A stretch of DNA of 64,000 nucleotides from Planococcus sp. ISL-110. Lineage in GTDB: Bacteria; Bacillota; Bacilli; Bacillales_A; Planococcaceae. Below the pieces are notes generated by a model. It was given only the letters and a program-made list of their open reading frames with translations. It had not been told where the DNA came from and did not search any database. Numbering within the stretch: the first letter of the stretch is position 1; each line of letters opens with the position of its first letter. The translations under genes were made by a program, and so were the position numbers. The stretch is from NCBI RefSeq assembly GCF_018613575.1, contig NZ_JAGGPX010000006.1, positions 71,770 through 135,769 of the forward strand, written 5' to 3'. Below are positions 60,860-64,000 of the stretch, piece after piece.

Positions 60860-61921
60860 ATGATGAAGAAAAGTTTAAAGATTGCAAGTGCATTTATCGG
60901 TATTGTAGTGGGTGCCGGTTTTGCTTCCGGCCAGGAAATTCTGCAGTACTTCACAAGTTTTGGCTATTGGGGATTTGGGGCTGTTCTTGTGGCGACAGCA
61001 TTGTTCGGCTATTTGGGCATGGTTTTGACACGTCTGGGCAGCCGGATGCAGACCATTTCTCATGAAGACGCAGTGTACGCGATAGGTGGAAGAGTATTGG
61101 GGAAAATAATCGATTATACCCTCATTCTAACTTTGTTTGGTATTCTGGTTGTCATGATTGCCGGAGCAGGGTCGATTTTCTCCCAGCAATTTGATCTGGC
61201 GCCAGCATTTGGCCGGAGCATCATGATAATCCTCGTTATTTTAACCATCATGTTGAATGTTAAGAAAGTTATTATCATCATCAGCAGCATCACCCCATTT
61301 TTGGTCTTATTGGTTGTTGGAATTACTATCTACAGCATAATGACGATGGATTCAAGCTTTGCAGAATTGGAGCCGGTAGCTAGAGAACAGCTGTCTTCGA
61401 CACCGCACTGGTTTTTATCTGCTATCAACTACGTATCGCTGGCCATTGCGCTCGGGGCATCCATGTCACTTGTCATGGGGGGAGCGGAGAAAGATGAAAA
61501 AGTCGCGGCCCGTGGCGGTTTGATTGGTGGACTTGGTTATGGTTTTTTAATTCTCTTAAGCTACTTCGCGATATTTGCAAAAGTCGATGTGGTCGGCTCT
61601 TCAGATTTGCCGATGCTGGCCATTGCCGACAATATTTCTCCTGTATTGGGCGTGATCATGGCAATTGTCATTTTTGCGATGATCTATAACACGGCCATCA
61701 GCATGCTGCTGTCGTTTTCAGCCCGTTTCATGAAAATGGGAACAAGCCGATTCCGCATTTTTGTCATCATTTCAGGCGCAGCGGCATTTCTCTTGAGCTT
61801 TCTTGGATTTACTGCACTCGTCAACTGGTTTTATCCGGTTGTCGGTTACCTTGGCCTCTTATTGGTAGGTGCCCTGGTGGTCGCGGATATTCGCAAAACC
61901 GGAAAAACTGTGAAAAAATAG
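60860..61921 (+). CDS. YkvI-like membrane transporter-family protein
   Basis: A 353-residue membrane protein with about 10 helices, of the YkvI group in the APC superfamily. Start is KIASAFIGIVVGAGFASGQE, whose GxxxGAGFASGQE is the group's hallmark. Function unknown. The open frame runs back to TTG 60815 (GGGAGAGTTCTCG upstream), but homologues begin near KKSLK, and ATG 60860 has GGAAGGAAGAG; I use the latter. A strong AGGAGGTGG at 60776-60784 has no start in range, a small puzzle. Confidence 0.82.
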   Translation: MMKKSLKIASAFIGIVVGAGFASGQEILQYFTSFGYWGFGAVLVATALFGYLGMVLTRLGSRMQTISHEDAVYAIGGRVLGKIIDYTLILTLFGILVVMIAGAGSIFSQQFDLAPAFGRSIMIILVILTIMLNVKKVIIIISSITPFLVLLVVGITIYSIMTMDSSFAELEPVAREQLSSTPHWFLSAINYVSLAIALGASMSLVMGGAEKDEKVAARGGLIGGLGYGFLILLSYFAIFAKVDVVGSSDLPMLAIADNISPVLGVIMAIVIFAMIYNTAISMLLSFSARFMKMGTSRFRIFVIISGAAAFLLSFLGFTALVNWFYPVVGYLGLLLVGALVVADIRKTGKTVKK

Positions 61922-61926
61922 TTTTG

Positions 61927-61963
61927 AAAAACCAGCTGTCCTGTAGAGGAAGCTGGTTTTTTT
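61927..61963 (+). terminator. Terminator after the YkvI-like gene
   Basis: AAAAACCAGCTtcC and AGCTGGTTTTTTT around a 12-base loop, six bases after the stop. Confidence 0.85.
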
Positions 61964-62018
61964 GTGGTATATTCAGGCTACCCAGCAGCTAGAACAACTG
62001 CTTGAAAAGAGGGATTTA

Positions 62019-62957
62019 ATGAACATACTGATTGCAGGTGCAGGAGCAATGGGCAGTTTGTTTGGCGGCCGCCTCAAAGCTCAGCAGGTTGAAGTTCTTC
62101 TATATAATAGGAACAATCCGCATGTAGAAAAAATCAATCATAGCGGATTGACGATTGTAGAACGTGATAACCAGGAAACGACGGTTCCGTTGAAAGTTGT
62201 GCAGGAAATTTCGAAAACAGATACCTACGATCTTGTTTTAGTACTGGTGAAAGCACATGCAACTAAGAGGGTATTGGAAGCTATAAGGGATTCGTTTTCC
62301 CCGCAAACCCTGTTCGTCACCATGCAGAACGGCCTTGGAAATTCGGAAGTGATTGCTGAGCTGTTTCCGGACAATCCATCAGTTGCTGGAACGATGGGCT
62401 GCGGCGCCAGTGTGGAAAGTGACGGACGGATCCTTCACCGAGGTTGGGGCAAAAATTATATCGGCCAGTCTGAAGACGCGGATGCCCAGAAAAAACTGCT
62501 GGAATTCATTGAACTGCTGAACCGCTCAGGTCTGGAAACGGAATTAGCGGAAGATGTCCAAGCGGTTATCTGGAATAAACTATTCGTCAATGTTGCCTAT
62601 AATTCGCTGACTGCGCTGACGCGGTTAAGGAATGGTGATATCCTGAATACCGATGAAGGTCAGGATTTATTGCGTCGCATCGTCACGGAAGCGGTGCAGG
62701 TAGCCAAAGCGGAAGGTGTCTCTGTGGATGCAGAGAAAATCATCGCAAAATGCCTGAAGATGGGTCAGGAGGATATCGGTGCCAATAAATCCTCGATGCT
62801 GATGGACGTTCTGCATAAGCGGAAAACAGAAATTGATGCCATCAACGGAGCTGTAGCGAAACTCGGCAAGCAACATAGTATCGATACCCCGTACAATGAA
62901 TTGATCACAGGAATCATCAAAGTCATTGAAGCGAATTATGATCTTCAAGTCGACTAA
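62019..62957 (+). CDS. Ketopantoate reductase-like (PanE/ApbA family)
   Basis: A 312-residue NADPH-dependent 2-dehydropantoate reductase-family protein. Rossmann loop IAGAGAMGSLFGGRL near 4-18, LVLVKAHAT near 76, MQNGLGN near 101 and the catalytic WNKLFVNVAYNSLTALTR near 185-202 (Lys and Asn); then IGANKSSMLMDVLHKRKTEID near 253, the PanE signature. Makes pantoate for CoA if it is the true PanE; paralogues are common. ATG 62019 follows AAGAGGGATTTA. Confidence 0.87.
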   Translation: MNILIAGAGAMGSLFGGRLKAQQVEVLLYNRNNPHVEKINHSGLTIVERDNQETTVPLKVVQEISKTDTYDLVLVLVKAHATKRVLEAIRDSFSPQTLFVTMQNGLGNSEVIAELFPDNPSVAGTMGCGASVESDGRILHRGWGKNYIGQSEDADAQKKLLEFIELLNRSGLETELAEDVQAVIWNKLFVNVAYNSLTALTRLRNGDILNTDEGQDLLRRIVTEAVQVAKAEGVSVDAEKIIAKCLKMGQEDIGANKSSMLMDVLHKRKTEIDAINGAVAKLGKQHSIDTPYNELITGIIKVIEANYDLQVD

Positions 62958-63026
62958 CTTTCGATGGATTCTGCTATACTTATGGGATATTGTCCTGAAC
63001 AAAAGGGCAGATAAGGACGGGATGAA

Positions 63027-63989
63027 TTGAATCGATTAACTGCAACAGGCGACTATATTTATACATACGCCTATACGAATGATGAAGAAGCACTATGCCA
63101 ATTGGAAATGCGGTCTTTTTTCGGAAGGGACACCAGCGAAAAAATCGTCAAGAGCAGAGTGGCGATAGACCCAAGCCGAAGCCCGTTTATCAAGGAACGC
63201 ATTGAATTGTATTTTGAAGGTGATACATTGCAGGATATCCTGGAACAATCCGCCAGAGTAGACATGGGGGATGCAACATTCAAAGTGATCTTTCTGAAGA
63301 TCAATGGCTTGTCTGAGCAGGACCAGGTCGACTATTTGGGGAAACGGGACATTGAACGGCAAATCGGATCAGCCATTACCGGCGAAGCGGATGTCCATCA
63401 TCCAGATGTGACATTCGGGTTGATTCCCTTTGAGGGCCGTTGGTACTTCGGGCGTTATCTCCAAAGCGAACCGGTCTGGTTCAAGCATATGAAAAAGCCG
63501 CGGGAATACTCAACGGCACTCAGCACGCGCGTGGCTCGGGCTGTGGCAAATATCGCGGTGCCACAACCGGAAGGCGTTAAAGCCATCGATCCGTGCTGCG
63601 GCATCGGTACGGTTTTGGTGGAGGCGCTGTCGATGGGCATTGATATTGTCGGACGCGACATCAATCCGTTGGTCGTCGAAGGGTCTCGCGAGAACATTGC
63701 CCACTTCGGGTTGATGGGCAACGTGGAGTTGGGTCCGATTGCGGAAGTCGAGAAAAGCTACGATGTGGCCATTATCGACATGCCGTATAATTTGTATACG
63801 CACGCAACGCCTGCAGACCAATTGGCGATTTTGAAAGATGCCCATCCATTCACGGAAAAACTATTGGTCGTTACCATCGAGACGATGGATCATATGGTCG
63901 AAGAAGCCGGATTTGTGGTTACGGACCGCTGCGTTGCGAAAAAAGGGTTGTTCCTGCGCGAAATTCTGGTGTGCCAGAAAGCAGTTTAA
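63027..63989 (+). CDS. TRM11-like SAM-dependent RNA methyltransferase
   Basis: A 320-residue methyltransferase. The N-terminal part (about 1-160) is diverged THUMP-like; the C-terminal Rossmann domain has SAM motif AIDPCCGIGTVLVEAL near 191-206, acidic GRDINPLVV, and catalytic IDMPYNLY (DPPY-type) near 252. This layout suits TRM11/RlmKL-type N2-guanine methylation of RNA, but the substrate is not shown. TTG 63027 follows AAGGACGGGATGAA. It ends inside the window; the last 11 bases hold nothing more. Confidence 0.83.
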   Translation: MNRLTATGDYIYTYAYTNDEEALCQLEMRSFFGRDTSEKIVKSRVAIDPSRSPFIKERIELYFEGDTLQDILEQSARVDMGDATFKVIFLKINGLSEQDQVDYLGKRDIERQIGSAITGEADVHHPDVTFGLIPFEGRWYFGRYLQSEPVWFKHMKKPREYSTALSTRVARAVANIAVPQPEGVKAIDPCCGIGTVLVEALSMGIDIVGRDINPLVVEGSRENIAHFGLMGNVELGPIAEVEKSYDVAIIDMPYNLYTHATPADQLAILKDAHPFTEKLLVVTIETMDHMVEEAGFVVTDRCVAKKGLFLREILVCQKAV

Positions 63990-64000
63990 TGAAACGAAGT

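Overview
The window looks like chromosome from a low-to-mid GC Gram-positive bacterium (Bacillota), most probably a Planococcaceae member (Planococcus-like). This rests on AGGAGG-type ribosome binding sites, TTG/GTG starts, T-tailed hairpin terminators, and a gene set typical of Bacillus relatives (YkuI, YitT, YkvI, KtrC, YxjC/YxjF-like, UppP, DUF202). I see no rRNA, phage, CRISPR array or insertion sequence. The genus is inference.

Layout. 1-7 kb: a decayed acetyltransferase and an SDR remnant, a MEDS-domain protein, an aldehyde/alcohol dehydrogenase pair, a broken AHSA1 gene, a VOC protein and a PPK2 polyphosphate kinase. 7-10 kb: YitT, a YkuI-type EAL protein and DUF202. 10-14 kb: a phosphotransferase system in which the IIA domain sits in the PRD regulator, followed by IIB and an ascorbate-type IIC. 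14-16 kb: a hydrolase, a 28-residue membrane peptide and CapA. 16.4-19.3 kb: a three-gene operon whose first two products look like UDP-sulfoquinovose synthase (SQD1/SqdB) and sulfoquinovosyl transferase (SQD2/SqdX), with a GtrA-family membrane protein third. 19.5-24.4 kb: a ZIP-like protein, an antiporter tail remnant, a YfhO giant membrane protein and a DinB pseudogene.

24.4-35.3 kb is a selenium island. On the minus strand lie a polysaccharide deacetylase, phnC-phnE-phnD, a selenocysteine-containing selD (in-frame UGA at codon 18), and a family-4 glycosyltransferase just upstream of selD that resembles selenosugar synthase SenB. Then come an array of four long imperfect palindromes and tRNA-Sec (selC) with an encoded CCA end. 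On the plus strand are selB and selA (overlapping) and a glycerate kinase. Thus the whole Sec insertion apparatus is within 8 kb, and the selD-glycosyltransferase pairing suggests a second use of selenophosphate.

35-46 kb: MFS transporter, small membrane proteins, FabG-like SDR, a sulfonate/nitrate-type ABC importer, CysK and a mercaptopyruvate-type sulfurtransferase (a sulfur assimilation block), then adenine deaminase and an AbrB-family membrane protein. 46-56 kb: a xylulokinase remnant, an aldo/keto reductase, a Gfo/Idh oxidoreductase, PhzF, KtrC, an RNase H-like protein, and a sorted DUF4397 surface protein overlapping its probable sortase. 55-64 kb: UppP, a LysR regulator divergent from a GntP permease plus 3-hydroxybutyrate dehydrogenase unit with a clear cre box, a hydrolase, a VTT protein, YkvI, a ketopantoate reductase-like protein and a TRM11-type methyltransferase.

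The window carries many decayed genes: seven or eight remnants or broken genes, several with single nonsense or small-deletion lesions that look recent.
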